Shown here: one piece after another, positions 43,869-52,875 of the stretch | Layout: every line of letters starts with the position of its first letter | Numbering within the stretch: position 1 is the first letter of the stretch | Assembly (NCBI RefSeq): GCF_900108015.1 | Contig: NZ_FNVP01000012.1 | Location: 1-64,000 of the forward strand | Direction: 5' to 3' | DNA from: Flavobacterium urumqiense | Lineage (GTDB): Bacteria; Bacteroidota; Bacteroidia; Flavobacteriales; Flavobacteriaceae | DNA: 64,000 nucleotides | Made by a program: the position numbers and the translations under genes | Notes under the pieces: generated by a model | The model's input: only the letters and a program-made list of their open reading frames with translations | The model's database searches: none | Told to the model about the DNA's origin: nothing

Positions 43869-46721
43869 TTATTTACTCAAATACATTTTTCTTCTAGAGT
43901 ACAATTCGTAGAATTGATCGTCTTTCAAGTCATCAATAAACAAGATGCTTTCTCCTGTTGATTTCATTTCTGGTCCTAATGCTTTATTCACATTATGAAA
44001 CTTGCTGAAAGAGAAAACCGGTTGCTTGATGGCATATCCTTTTAATTGCGGATTAAATTTAAAATCGGTTACTTTATTATGCCCTAACATTACTTTAGTT
44101 GCATAGTTAACATACGGTTCTCCGTAAGCTTTTGCAATAAATGGAACCGTACGAGATGCTCTAGGATTCGCTTCAATAATGTAAACGATATCATCTTTTA
44201 TCGCAAACTGAATGTTGATTAAACCAACGGTTCTCAAAGCCAATGCAATATTTTTGGTATGGTCTTTTATTTGTTGCATTACAAATTCACCTAAATTAAA
44301 CGGCGGCAAAGTAGCATTACTGTCTCCTGAGTGCACTCCGCAAGGTTCGATGTGCTCCATAATTCCTATGATGTACACATTTTCACCATCGCAAATCGCA
44401 TCAGCTTCCGCCTCAATTGCTCCATCTAAATAATGGTCTAAAAGCAATTTATTTCCTGGAATCGTTTTCAATAAATTGATTACGTGTTCCTCTAATTCTT
44501 GTTTGTTGATTACAATTTTCATTCCCTGACCACCCAACACATAAGAAGGACGAATCAATAATGGAAAGTCCAAAACATCTGCTAAAGCCGAAGCTTCATC
44601 AGCAGTTTCAGCAATTCCAAATTGTGGAAAAGGAATTTTTAAATCGGTTAATAATTCTGAGAAACGTCCTCTGTCTTCTGCTAAATCCAAAGCGTCAAAG
44701 CTCGTTCCAATAATTTTAATACCGTATTTAGATAATTTTTCAGCCAATTTCAAAGCCGTTTGACCACCTAATTGCACGATTACGCCTTCTGGTTTTTCAT
44801 GTTGGATAATATCGTAAATATGTTCCCAAAAAACGGGTTCGAAATACAATTTATCGGCTGTATCAAAATCAGTTGAAACCGTTTCTGGATTACAATTGAT
44901 CATGATGGTTTCGTAACCACATTCTTTGGCAGCAAGTACCCCGTGAACACAAGAATAATCAAACTCGATTCCTTGTCCAATTCTATTTGGGCCTGACCCA
45001 AGAACAATTATTTTCTTTTTATCAGTAACAGTGCTTTCGTTGTCAACATAACGAGTACCATCCGCTTTTTCTATTTCGGCTTCAAAAGTCGAATAGTAAT
45101 AAGGTGTTTTTGCTTTGAACTCCGCCGCACAAGTATCTACCAATTTAAACACACGATTGATGTTCATTGCAGTTCGCAACGTATGCACTTGGCTTTCTAA
45201 ACAACCTACCATGTGAGCAATCTGTCTGTCGGCAAAACCTTTTTGTTTCGCTTCCAATAACAATTCTCTTGGCAAAGAATCAACTTTATAATTTGAAATT
45301 TCTTTTTCTAACGTATAAAGCTCTTCGTATTGTTTCAAAAACCACATATCAATTTTAGTGATTTCATGAATGCGACTCAATGGAATTCCCAACGCGATAG
45401 CATCATAAATCACAAAAACACGATCCCAACTTGCAAAAGTCAGTTTCTCGATAATCTGTTCATAATTAGTGTATCCTTTTCCGTCAGCACCCAAACCATT
45501 TCTTTTGATTTCCAAGGATTGAGTCGCTTTGTGTAACGCTTCCTGGAACGAACGTCCAATTCCCATTACTTCTCCAACGGATTTCATTTGAAGTCCTAAA
45601 GTTCGGTCAGCTCCCTCGAATTTATCAAAGTTCCAACGCGGAATTTTTACAATTACATAATCCAAAGTTGGTTCGAATAATGCCGAAGTCGATTTGGTAA
45701 TTTGATTTTGCAATTCGTCTAAGTTGTACCCCAAAGCTAGTTTGGAAGCAATTTTAGCAATAGGATACCCAGTTGCTTTTGATGCCAAAGCAGAAGAACG
45801 AGACACACGAGGATTGATTTCAATCGCAACTATATCCTCTTTATCGTCCGGCGAAACGGCAAACTGCACGTTACAACCTCCAGCAAAGTTTCCAATGCTA
45901 CGCATCATCAAAATTGCCATATCACGCATTTTTTGGAAAGTCGTATCAGACAAAGTCATTGCTGGCGCAACCGTAATGGAATCTCCGGTGTGAATTCCCA
46001 TTGGATCCATATTTTCGATCGAGCAAATAATCACAACATTGTCGTTTTTATCTCTCAAAAGTTCTAATTCATATTCTTTCCAACCCATCAAAGCCTTATC
46101 AATCAAGACTTCGTGAATAGGAGAGGCTTCTAAACCTCTAGTCAAAAGTTCATTAAAATCTTCTTTTTTATAAACGATAGCTGCTCCTGTTCCGCCTAAA
46201 GTAAAGGAAGGACGAATTACTAATGGGAAACCAAATTCCTGAGCAATTTCTTTTCCCCTCAGATAGGAAGTACATATTTCTGCCGGTGCAGATGGCACTC
46301 CGATTTTTTTTAGAAGCTGTTTGAACTGTTCTCTATCTTCGGTAATATTGATAGCATTAACATCAACACCAATTAATTTTACGCCAAAATCCTGCCAAAT
46401 CCCTTTTTCATCGGCTTCTAAACAAAGATTTAAAGCCGTTTGCCCTCCCATCGTAGGTAAAACTGCATCAATCTGAGGATGTTCTTTTAAAATTTGAATA
46501 ATTGATTTTGTCGTTAAGGGCAATAAATAAATATGATCCGCCATTGAAGGATCAGTCATGATTGTTGCCGGATTAGAATTGATCAAAATAACTTCAATTC
46601 CTTCTTCACGAATAGAACGTGCAGATTGTGATCCCGCATAATCAAATTCGCATGCTTGACCAATAACGATAGGACCTGAACCTATTATTAAAACTGATTT
46701 TATGGATGTATCTTTTGGCAT
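43869..46721 (-). CDS. carB: Carbamoyl-phosphate synthase large subunit
   Basis: Makes carbamoyl phosphate from bicarbonate, ammonia and two ATP for pyrimidine and arginine synthesis. 950 residues with two homologous ATP-grasp halves: first SVLIIGSGPIVIGQACEFDYAG, PSFTLGGTGAAIV, VEINPRVSRSSALASKATGYP; second KIIVLGSGPNRIGQGIEFDYSC, PSYVLGGQGMKIV, EANPRASRTVPF. E. coli CarB has 1073 residues; the shortfall is at the C-terminus, so the allosteric MGS-like domain is absent and control by UMP or ornithine through it is unlikely. A TAACTTTG box (minus strand, 46766-46773) lies upstream. Its 3' end is duplicated twice downstream. Confidence 0.97.
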   Translation of the reverse strand: MPKDTSIKSVLIIGSGPIVIGQACEFDYAGSQSARSIREEGIEVILINSNPATIMTDPSMADHIYLLPLTTKSIIQILKEHPQIDAVLPTMGGQTALNLCLEADEKGIWQDFGVKLIGVDVNAINITEDREQFKQLLKKIGVPSAPAEICTSYLRGKEIAQEFGFPLVIRPSFTLGGTGAAIVYKKEDFNELLTRGLEASPIHEVLIDKALMGWKEYELELLRDKNDNVVIICSIENMDPMGIHTGDSITVAPAMTLSDTTFQKMRDMAILMMRSIGNFAGGCNVQFAVSPDDKEDIVAIEINPRVSRSSALASKATGYPIAKIASKLALGYNLDELQNQITKSTSALFEPTLDYVIVKIPRWNFDKFEGADRTLGLQMKSVGEVMGIGRSFQEALHKATQSLEIKRNGLGADGKGYTNYEQIIEKLTFASWDRVFVIYDAIALGIPLSRIHEITKIDMWFLKQYEELYTLEKEISNYKVDSLPRELLLEAKQKGFADRQIAHMVGCLESQVHTLRTAMNINRVFKLVDTCAAEFKAKTPYYYSTFEAEIEKADGTRYVDNESTVTDKKKIIVLGSGPNRIGQGIEFDYSCVHGVLAAKECGYETIMINCNPETVSTDFDTADKLYFEPVFWEHIYDIIQHEKPEGVIVQLGGQTALKLAEKLSKYGIKIIGTSFDALDLAEDRGRFSELLTDLKIPFPQFGIAETADEASALADVLDFPLLIRPSYVLGGQGMKIVINKQELEEHVINLLKTIPGNKLLLDHYLDGAIEAEADAICDGENVYIIGIMEHIEPCGVHSGDSNATLPPFNLGEFVMQQIKDHTKNIALALRTVGLINIQFAIKDDIVYIIEANPRASRTVPFIAKAYGEPYVNYATKVMLGHNKVTDFKFNPQLKGYAIKQPVFSFSKFHNVNKALGPEMKSTGESILFIDDLKDDQFYELYSRRKMYLSK

Positions 46722-46829
46722 TGTGTAGTAATTATTGTGTTGTGTAGTTATTTTTTTTCAAAGATCAAAGTTACTCTACTTTAAACCCTTAGTCGTAAGT
46801 CTTATTCTTTTTTTAACGATTAGGTATAA

Positions 46830-46862
46830 AAAAAGGCGATACTAAAAAAAGTAACGCCTTAT
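46830..46862 (-). terminator. Terminator of rpmH
   Basis: GGCG(AT)ACT and AGT(AA)CGCC pair around an A loop, and the minus strand continues in T residues. It lies 18 bp after the rpmH stop. Confidence 0.75.
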
Positions 46863-46879
46863 TTATGTTTATACAAACA

Positions 46880-47041
46880 TTATTTTTTGTGTCTTGGTTC
46901 ACAAGAAACAGTCAATTTATGTCTTCCTTTAGCTCTTCTACGCGCAAGAACTTTTCTTCCATTAGCAGAAGCCATTCTGTCCATAAATCCGTGCTTATTT
47001 CTTCTTTTTCTTTTCGATGGTTGAAACGTTCTTTTGCTCAT
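46880..47041 (-). CDS. rpmH: 50S ribosomal protein L34
   Basis: 53 residues read on the minus strand: [40 protein letters not shown] and [13 protein letters not shown]. The first 45 residues are the L34 signature; the last eight are a flavobacterial-type extension. The usual partner rnpA is not next to it. Full Bacteroidetes promoter upstream and its own terminator, so it is monocistronic. Confidence 0.95.
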   Translation of the reverse strand: MSKRTFQPSKRKRRNKHGFMDRMASANGRKVLARRRAKGRHKLTVSCEPRHKK

Positions 47042-47111
47042 TGCTTTGTATCTTTAAAATCTTATTTATATGTCTTTCTATTTCGAATAACTGTTATTCT
47101 AAAACCGAGTG

Positions 47112-47141
47112 CAAATATACAAAGACTTTTTTTTCTCGCAA
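47112..47141 (-). promoter_or_regulatory. Promoter of rpmH
   Basis: On the minus strand TATATTTG (47112-47119) and TTG (47139-47141) are separated by 19 bp. The leader would be about 65 nt. Confidence 0.75.
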
Positions 47142-47204
47142 GTAGTTTTGTAAAAATATTTTCAATTCATTTTACTATATTTGTGATCTTAAAATAATCA
47201 CACT

Positions 47205-47720
47205 ATGTTTCACAGAAATATTAAACTTATTATCGCCGGACTTATTATAGCTACTGGCATTTGGCAAATGACCGAAGGAAATATCGGTAACGGAATATTC
47301 CTTATATTATTGAGTGCAATTCCTATTTTTCTTTACTTCAAAAATGAATTCATCCTATTGGCCTTCTTAAAATTAAGAAAACAGGATTTTGAGGGTGCTA
47401 AAAAATGGTTAGCATACATCAAAAACCCGGAAACGGCTTTGGTACAAAAACAACAAGGATACTTTAATTACTTACACGGAATCATGCTTTCGCAAACGAA
47501 TATTAATCAAGCAGAGAAATATTTCAAAAAAGCGATTGAACTAGGTTTATCAATGGATATGGATTTGGCTGTAGCCAAATTAAACTTAGCCGGCGTTGCC
47601 ATGACACGTCGCAGAAAACTAGAAGCTACTTCCCTATTGAACGAAGCTAAAAAATTAGACAAACAGAATATGTTGAAAGATCAGATCACAATGATGAAAG
47701 ATCAGATGAAAAAAATATAA
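47205..47720 (+). CDS. Membrane-anchored TPR protein
   Basis: 171 residues: two hydrophobic segments (about 6-22 and 28-45), then a helical-repeat region with TPR-like units (KQQGYFNYLHGIMLSQTNIN, AEKYFKKAIELGL, AKLNLAGVAMTRRRKLEAT). Likely a scaffold at the inner membrane facing the cytoplasm. Promoter box TATATTTG at 47176-47183. Single gene with its own terminator. Confidence 0.75.
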   Translation: MFHRNIKLIIAGLIIATGIWQMTEGNIGNGIFLILLSAIPIFLYFKNEFILLAFLKLRKQDFEGAKKWLAYIKNPETALVQKQQGYFNYLHGIMLSQTNINQAEKYFKKAIELGLSMDMDLAVAKLNLAGVAMTRRRKLEATSLLNEAKKLDKQNMLKDQITMMKDQMKKI

Positions 47721-47727
47721 TTTATAC

Positions 47728-47780
47728 AACTATAAAAAAAGGGTCAAATGATAACACATTTGACCTTTTTTTTATAGTTT
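47728..47780. terminator. Long-stem terminator, both directions
   Basis: AACTATAAAAAAAGG, then TCAAATG, pairs with CATTTGACC followed by TTTTTTTTATAGTT around a six-base loop. The T runs suit the plus-strand TPR gene; the mirror A run suits transcription from the right. Confidence 0.85.
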
Positions 47781-47850
47781 ATGCATAGAAGTCAACAATT
47801 TATAACTCCACTTATATTTTCTTAAATGCCTGATATCGTTTAAAAAATAG

Positions 47851-48744
47851 TTAATACCCTTTCAGAGGAATTTCAATTAGGTATTTTTTACCAGTATCAT
47901 TTATTAATTTGGTTTCCCTGAGCCAAGGATTGTGTATTTTCAAAATCTTATAATTAATCCCTTGCCCCTTTGCAAATGCCGCCAAATCTGTAATCGAACT
48001 GTCAATTTCGATTTTCTTGGTCGGCAAAATTTCATACAGATCACCCGGAAGTATATTAAACTCATATTTTACCGGATTCTTCATGATCTCTTTCAAAGCT
48101 AAAATCCTAAAAACATAGCGAGACGTTTCTTCAGTAAGTAATAAATCATAATAGTTAGACACTTTTTGAATATCAATTTGCTTGTTCACGCCCGTCATTC
48201 CGCCGTTGTAAGAAGCTGCTGCCAATGTCCAACTTCCAAATTTTGCTTTGGCACTCAAAAAATAACGACAAGCCGCTTCCGTTGATTTTTCGAGATCATA
48301 ACGCTGGTCCACATTTTCATTGACTTCCATTCCGCGTTCCTTTGCTGTATCCGGCATGAATTGCCAAACTCCCCGTGCTCCTGCAGGAGAAACGACATTC
48401 ACCAAACCACTTTCTATAACTGCCAAATATTTAAAATCATCCGGAATACCGTTCTTTTTCAAAATAGGTTCAATTACTGGAAAAGCACGATTGGCTCTTT
48501 TTATGGCCAAAATAGTTGTCGCATGCAAATTAATATTTACCAGTAATTCTCTATCTAAGCGTTCTTTGACATCTGAAATTTTCAAAGGCGTTTCTTCTCC
48601 TGCAAAATCAGGTTTTACAGGAAAATAATCAGAAACTCCTTCCTTGACAATTTCATTCTTTGCATCATAAGTGGTTGCAAAAACAAAAAGTCCACTTATA
48701 AAAATCACGAGACTAATTATTCCAACTTTTTTTATCAATTCCAT
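47851..48744 (-). CDS. Lytic murein transglycosylase (MltD-like)
   Basis: 297 residues. N-terminal signal anchor (VGIISLVIFISGLFVFATTY), then an SLT domain (about 75-235) with catalytic Glu111 in AVIESGL, SPAGARGVWQFMPDTAKERG, QRYDLEKSTEAACRYF and AAASYNGGMTGV. The C-terminal 60 residues (ILPTKKIEIDSSITDLAAFAKGQG) look like a degenerate LysM-like wall-binding part. Cleaves peptidoglycan to anhydro-muropeptides in the periplasm. Confidence 0.9.
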   Translation of the reverse strand: MELIKKVGIISLVIFISGLFVFATTYDAKNEIVKEGVSDYFPVKPDFAGEETPLKISDVKERLDRELLVNINLHATTILAIKRANRAFPVIEPILKKNGIPDDFKYLAVIESGLVNVVSPAGARGVWQFMPDTAKERGMEVNENVDQRYDLEKSTEAACRYFLSAKAKFGSWTLAAASYNGGMTGVNKQIDIQKVSNYYDLLLTEETSRYVFRILALKEIMKNPVKYEFNILPGDLYEILPTKKIEIDSSITDLAAFAKGQGINYKILKIHNPWLRETKLINDTGKKYLIEIPLKGY

Positions 48745-48770
48745 ATTTTCCTTTTTAATTTTATATATAT

Positions 48771-49454
48771 TTACAATAATCGGTCCGTGTTCTGCTTCGA
48801 ATTTAAAATAATAGCTGGTAAATTTTCATTCATCCACTTATACTTGTTCAAAATCATGAGGTGAGTTCCCCCTTTTACAACGATGCAATTCTTAATATAT
48901 TTTATTGGAAAAACATCATCCATATCTCCATGAATATGAATTACATTTTTATCAACTACTGTTCTGTCCCACAAAATCACCTGTTCGACTGCCCAATTTA
49001 AATAGCCAATATCCCGAACCGAAAGAAATCTTTCGTACAATTTCAATCTTTGATTTACTTTTTCTCCAAATGAAAATTTAGCCAAACTTTCAATATTTAA
49101 GATCAAACTCATTGGAATCAGCTTATAGGCTTTGGTGCTTTTAGCAATTTTCAATCTTCGAGGAAATTCTAAATTACTTTTCACACTTGAAATGATAATT
49201 ACTTTCCGGGCATCTATATGCTTTGCCATTTCCTGAACTAAAATACCTCCAAACGAAACTCCTATCAAAACTGGATTCGGATGTTTAATTTTATCCGCAA
49301 TTCTCTTGGCATAATCCGTTAAAGATTCTTTTTCAAGAGGAATTTCCCATTCTAAGAGATGAATTTCAAAGACATCTTCAGGAAGAACAATTCGTTCAAA
49401 AATTGCAGTACTTGCCGCCAATCCCGGCATTAGATAAACAGGTATTTTACTCAT
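48771..49454 (-). CDS. Alpha/beta hydrolase
   Basis: 227 residues. Fold and catalytic motifs: YLMPGLAAS (oxyanion loop), nucleophile elbow GVSFGG with Ser67, HGDMDDVFP (acid) and GGTHLMI (His). No signal peptide. The substrate is unknown; short size and the lack of a large lid suggest a small esterase or thioesterase. It lies 26 bp upstream of the transglycosylase gene on the same strand, so the two may form one transcript. Confidence 0.82.
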   Translation of the reverse strand: MSKIPVYLMPGLAASTAIFERIVLPEDVFEIHLLEWEIPLEKESLTDYAKRIADKIKHPNPVLIGVSFGGILVQEMAKHIDARKVIIISSVKSNLEFPRRLKIAKSTKAYKLIPMSLILNIESLAKFSFGEKVNQRLKLYERFLSVRDIGYLNWAVEQVILWDRTVVDKNVIHIHGDMDDVFPIKYIKNCIVVKGGTHLMILNKYKWMNENLPAIILNSKQNTDRLL

Positions 49455-49975
49455 AATTCCTTTTAACGATTTTACAATAACTTCCGATCTATTAGCTCGA
49501 ATTTTTATAAAATTAGATTTTTTATTGAAATCAAGCAGATTTACTACTTTATATTATCAATAATTTATGACCATAAAACTATTTTGAATAGAATTCAAAG
49601 ACAAAGCTGATTTTGGTTGCCGTAATGCCGCGACTATGGATATTTACTGACAAAGAAGGAGTTACACCAAGATACGTCCCAAAATTATTTGATATTGAAA
49701 ATCAAATCAATATCTTTGTAAATAATATTTCGGCCGAAGATAATAATGATAAAAATGCACTTTAGTCCTACCAAAGAAACATTTTTTAATTAGTATTTTT
49801 CGAAAGTAATACCAATACTACTGACAAGATACGCATTCCTAAAAACGGAATTTATCTTTGTTGATTGAAGGCAAAAAATGCCATAGCAATTATTGATTTT
49901 GATCTATTTCAAATCAAAATAAATGCCAAATCAAAAATACTTTTGGTGAAAATACCAATTAAATCAAATTAATAC
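49455..49975. other. Non-coding region between divergent genes
   Basis: 521 bp, very AT-rich. A 46-codon frame (49625-49765, MPRLWIFTDKEGVTPRYVPK...) has no recognisable relative and weak signals, and could be a fragment of a lost gene. TTTGATATTGAAAATCAAAT and later CAAATCAAAAT segments form weak inverted repeats. Nothing else is supported. Confidence 0.35.
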
Positions 49976-50278
49976 ATGGAAACGAATATGACGATGGAGA
50001 TTAAAGATAATACTTTTGCAAGACAATTTGAAACTATAGCAGACGAAGGATTAGTTTCAGTAGAATATTCTTTTCAGGAAAAAAAAATATTTTTGACAAA
50101 AATAAACACACCTGAATCATTCGATGACGAGGAATTCATCTCTAATTTCCTCAAAAATATCATGGGAATTGCGATTGAACGAAAATTTAAAGTGGTTCCT
50201 ATTCTCCCTAAAATAGTGGTTTTCTTTAAAAAAAATACTATTTACAAAGAGTTGCTTCCTCCCGGAATACGATTATAA
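49976..50278 (+). CDS. Small GNAT-like (YjdJ-type) N-acetyltransferase
   Basis: 100 residues (fewer if one of the later ATGs at 49988 or 49994 is used). The second half contains the short GNAT core of the GCN5-related YjdJ group (FLTKINTPESFDDEE, NIMGIAIERKFKVVPILPKI), where the acyl-CoA loop is reduced. The substrate is unknown. Followed directly by a strong terminator. Assignment is by pattern. Confidence 0.55.
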   Translation: METNMTMEIKDNTFARQFETIADEGLVSVEYSFQEKKIFLTKINTPESFDDEEFISNFLKNIMGIAIERKFKVVPILPKIVVFFKKNTIYKELLPPGIRL

Positions 50279-50312
50279 AAAAAGAGACTATGCTGAAAAC
50301 ATAGTCTCTTTA
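50279..50312 (+). terminator. Terminator after the GNAT-like gene
   Basis: AAAGAGACTATG (50281-50292) pairs perfectly with CATAGTCTCTTT around a CTGAAAA loop; the A tract on the left and T-rich right flank suit both strands. Confidence 0.88.
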
Positions 50313-50351
50313 TTATTCTGTCGCTTTTTAATATTAATTAACCATCTCTAA

Positions 50352-50710
50352 TTAATTTTTATTCCTAGTTGGGAATAGTCTATCCGTTTTGGGAGCAGAT
50401 AGTGGTAGCGAATTTGTATTTATTCTCAAAATGGAATACAAATTCCCTTCTTTATAACTAAGCACGTCAATATAATCGATACTATTGTCATTATTCAAAT
50501 CAATATTATTTATATTCGAATCGCTACTGTTTAATACTTTTTCAAATTCCTCCAATGTTTTCGATTTTTGAAAAACGTCTAATACAGCGTAAAGATTTAA
50601 ATCATCCGCAGGTAAACGTAAAACAGTTGGTTCGCTCTGTATCTGAGAAAACAGAGGCAAACTTAATAAAACAGTTGCTAGGATAACAAAGGAAAAAACT
50701 AACTTTTCAT
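50352..50710 (-). pseudogene. Exported EF-hand-like small protein, frameshifted at the signal peptide
   Basis: The body (102 codons from 50660) holds LRLPADDLNLYAVLDVFQKS, and a calcium-binding-type loop DLNNDNSIDYIDV. Upstream in frame is a hydrophobic stretch, KLVFSFVILATVLLSLPLFSQ, an obvious signal peptide, but the frame has no start codon. The ATG at 50710 is one base out of frame (ATGAAAAGTTAG; one A more would restore MKKLVFSF). So one base of the A run is probably lost, by mutation, phase variation or sequencing error. Confidence 0.65.
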
Positions 50711-50728
50711 AATTTAAAATTATGAAAA
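50704..50728. repeat. Perfect palindrome over the start codon of the EF-hand-like gene
   Basis: TTTTCATAATTT, one base, AAATTATGAAAA: 12-bp arms. The ATG at 50710 on the minus strand lies inside one arm. It could be an operator or a start-codon-masking hairpin. Confidence 0.55.
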
Positions 50729-50884
50729 AGTACTATTAAATTCCAATACAAATTGCAAAAAACAAATTATATATCTTTAATTCAAGTATTTAACTATTTT
50801 TATTTAATAGCAATTATCAATTTTAAAACATATTTAATTGACTAAAATCCGCTTAAACAGTAAAAAAAATATTTTTTATAAAAA

Positions 50885-50923
50885 AAGCAAGAGATATATA
50901 CTTTACGGATAATTCTCTTGCTT
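50885..50923 (-). terminator. Terminator of the ABC-F gene
   Basis: AAGCAAGAG (50885-50893) and CTCTTGCTT (50915-50923) pair; a T tract follows on the minus strand, 26 bp past the stop. Confidence 0.8.
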
Positions 50924-50948
50924 CTACTATTGTTTAAAAAACTGCCCT

Positions 50949-52583
50949 TTATTTTTCTATCTCCTTCATGCTATCCATTTTCTTGTGTGCTAAGAAACCG
51001 GTAATATCTTCAAAATGTTCTACCACTCTCTTATTTCCAAATTCAAAAACCTTGGTCGCCAATCCATCCAGGAAATCACGATCGTGAGAAACAAGAATCA
51101 AAGTTCCGTCAAAATCCCGTAACGCATCTTTTATAATATCTTTAGTTTTCATGTCCAGGTGATTCGACGGTTCATCCAAAATCAATAAATTAACTGGTTC
51201 CAACAATAATTTTATCATTGCCAAACGGGTTTTCTCTCCACCTGAAAGCACTTTTACTTTTTTCGTCACATCATCACCTTGAAACATGAAAGCGCCTAAA
51301 ATATCTTTTATTTTTGTTCGAACATCACCAACAGCAATATCATCGATGGTTTCAAAAATAGTGGCATTTTCATTTAATAAAGAGGCTTGATTTTGGGCAA
51401 AATAACCAATTTGTGCATTATGTCCAATTTCTAAACTACCGCCATTAATTTCAATTTCTTTCATAATGGCTTTGATCATCGTCGATTTTCCTTCCCCATT
51501 TTTCCCTACGAAAGCTACTTTTTCGCCTCTTTCAATAACAATATTAGCGTCTTTGAAAACCACATGATCGCCGTACGATTTAGACAAATCTTTCACAATT
51601 ACAGGATATTGACCCGAGCGAATTGCAGGAGGAAACTTCAATTTTAATGCTGAAGTATCCACTTCATCAACTTGAACAATTACGAGTTTCTCTAACATTT
51701 TAACTCTCGACTGAACTGCATCTGTTTTAGAAAACGTTCCTTTGAAACGGTCAATAAAAGTTCTATTATCTGCAATCATGCGTTGCTGTTCGTCGTATGC
51801 TTTTTGCTGATGAACGCGTCTGTCTTTTCTTAATTCTAAATAATGAGAATATTTGGCTTTGTAATCATAAATACGTCCCATTGTAACCTCGATGGTACGA
51901 TTCGTAATGTTATCTACAAAAGCTCTATCGTGAGAAATCACCACAACTGCTTTAGCTGAATTAATCAAGAAATCCTCTAACCATTGAATACTTTCAATAT
52001 CCATGTGATTGGTAGGCTCATCCAGTAAAATTAAGTCTGGTTTTTGCAAAAGAATCTTGGCTAATTCAATTCGCATTCTCCAACCTCCGGAAAACTCCGT
52101 AGTTTGACGGTTAAAATCTTCGCGAACAAATCCCAGACCAAGTAGAATTTTCTCCACTTCCGCTTCATAATTTACTTCTTCAATAGCATAAAATTTCTCG
52201 CTTAAGTCAGAAACTCTTTCGATCAATTTCATGTATGCATCACTTTCATAATCTGTGCGAACCGTCAATTGTTCATTGATTTCATCAATTTCAGCTTTCA
52301 TACCAAAGATTTCGCCAAAAGCTTTAGAAGTTTCTTCCATTACCGTTGCACCATCCGTAGTCAATAAATGCTGAGGCAAATATGCAACTATCGCATCTTT
52401 TGGTGCCGAAATATTACCGGTTGAAGGCTTACTTTGTCCTGCAATAATCTTAAGAAGCGTCGATTTTCCTGCTCCATTTTTACCCATAAGGGCAATTTTA
52501 TCATTCTCATTTATGGCAAAAGAAACATCACTAAAAAGCGTTGTCCCACCAAATTGCACGGAAATATCGTTAACTGTAATCAT
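50949..52583 (-). CDS. ABC-F family ATPase
   Basis: 544 residues, two ATP-binding cassettes on one chain and no membrane segments. Cassette 1: Walker A GKNGAGKST (about 35), signature FSGGWRMRI, Walker B LILLDEPTNHMD. Linker with charged helices (about 240-300). Cassette 2: GKNGEGKST, LSGGEKTRL, LLILDEPSNHLD. ABC-F proteins act on the ribosome as translation factors, and some protect against antibiotics. The short linker and lack of a C-terminal extension look housekeeping-like rather than a resistance type. Confidence 0.93.
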   Translation of the reverse strand: MITVNDISVQFGGTTLFSDVSFAINENDKIALMGKNGAGKSTLLKIIAGQSKPSTGNISAPKDAIVAYLPQHLLTTDGATVMEETSKAFGEIFGMKAEIDEINEQLTVRTDYESDAYMKLIERVSDLSEKFYAIEEVNYEAEVEKILLGLGFVREDFNRQTTEFSGGWRMRIELAKILLQKPDLILLDEPTNHMDIESIQWLEDFLINSAKAVVVISHDRAFVDNITNRTIEVTMGRIYDYKAKYSHYLELRKDRRVHQQKAYDEQQRMIADNRTFIDRFKGTFSKTDAVQSRVKMLEKLVIVQVDEVDTSALKLKFPPAIRSGQYPVIVKDLSKSYGDHVVFKDANIVIERGEKVAFVGKNGEGKSTMIKAIMKEIEINGGSLEIGHNAQIGYFAQNQASLLNENATIFETIDDIAVGDVRTKIKDILGAFMFQGDDVTKKVKVLSGGEKTRLAMIKLLLEPVNLLILDEPSNHLDMKTKDIIKDALRDFDGTLILVSHDRDFLDGLATKVFEFGNKRVVEHFEDITGFLAHKKMDSMKEIEK

Positions 52584-52656
52584 TATTTTTGTTTAAAGTT
52601 TAATGTTCAAAAATTTAAAGTTATAATTTTTCGATTAAACCTTTTTTTTGAAGTTG

Positions 52657-52686
52657 CAAAGATAGATTAATTAAATAATTGGACAA
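52657..52686 (-). promoter_or_regulatory. Promoter of the ABC-F gene
   Basis: On the minus strand TATCTTTG (52657-52664) and TTG (52684-52686) are 19 bp apart. The leader is about 65 nt. Confidence 0.72.
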
Positions 52687-52780
52687 CACAATTAGATTTT
52701 TAGACCTCTTAGATTTTTAAAATCTATTGCACATTTTTGACGGTTAGACAATCCAAAAAACAAATACATTTTGTTTAAAA

Positions 52781-52831
52781 TTAAAAATTCGATAATGTAC
52801 ATAGAATCTATGTAAATTATCGAATTTTTAA
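52781..52831 (-). terminator. Long-stem terminator of the GlmU-like gene
   Basis: 25-bp arms (52781-52805 and 52807-52831) around a single base, with one mismatch (52797/52815). The outer part is TTAAAAATTCGATAAT. It lies 45 bp beyond the stop of the minus-strand gene. Confidence 0.75.
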
Positions 52832-52875
52832 AATATGAATTCAATCTAATAAGCCTAAAAGTCTAAGGAATTCCA

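Noticed and set aside
46865..47197. A 110-codon plus-strand frame
   Set aside because: It lies antisense to rpmH and its leader. The minus strand encodes an unmistakable L34 with its own promoter and terminator.
49625..49765. A 46-codon frame in the 49.5-50 kb gap
   Set aside because: No recognisable similarity, no promoter, and the surrounding DNA looks degenerate; not called as a gene.
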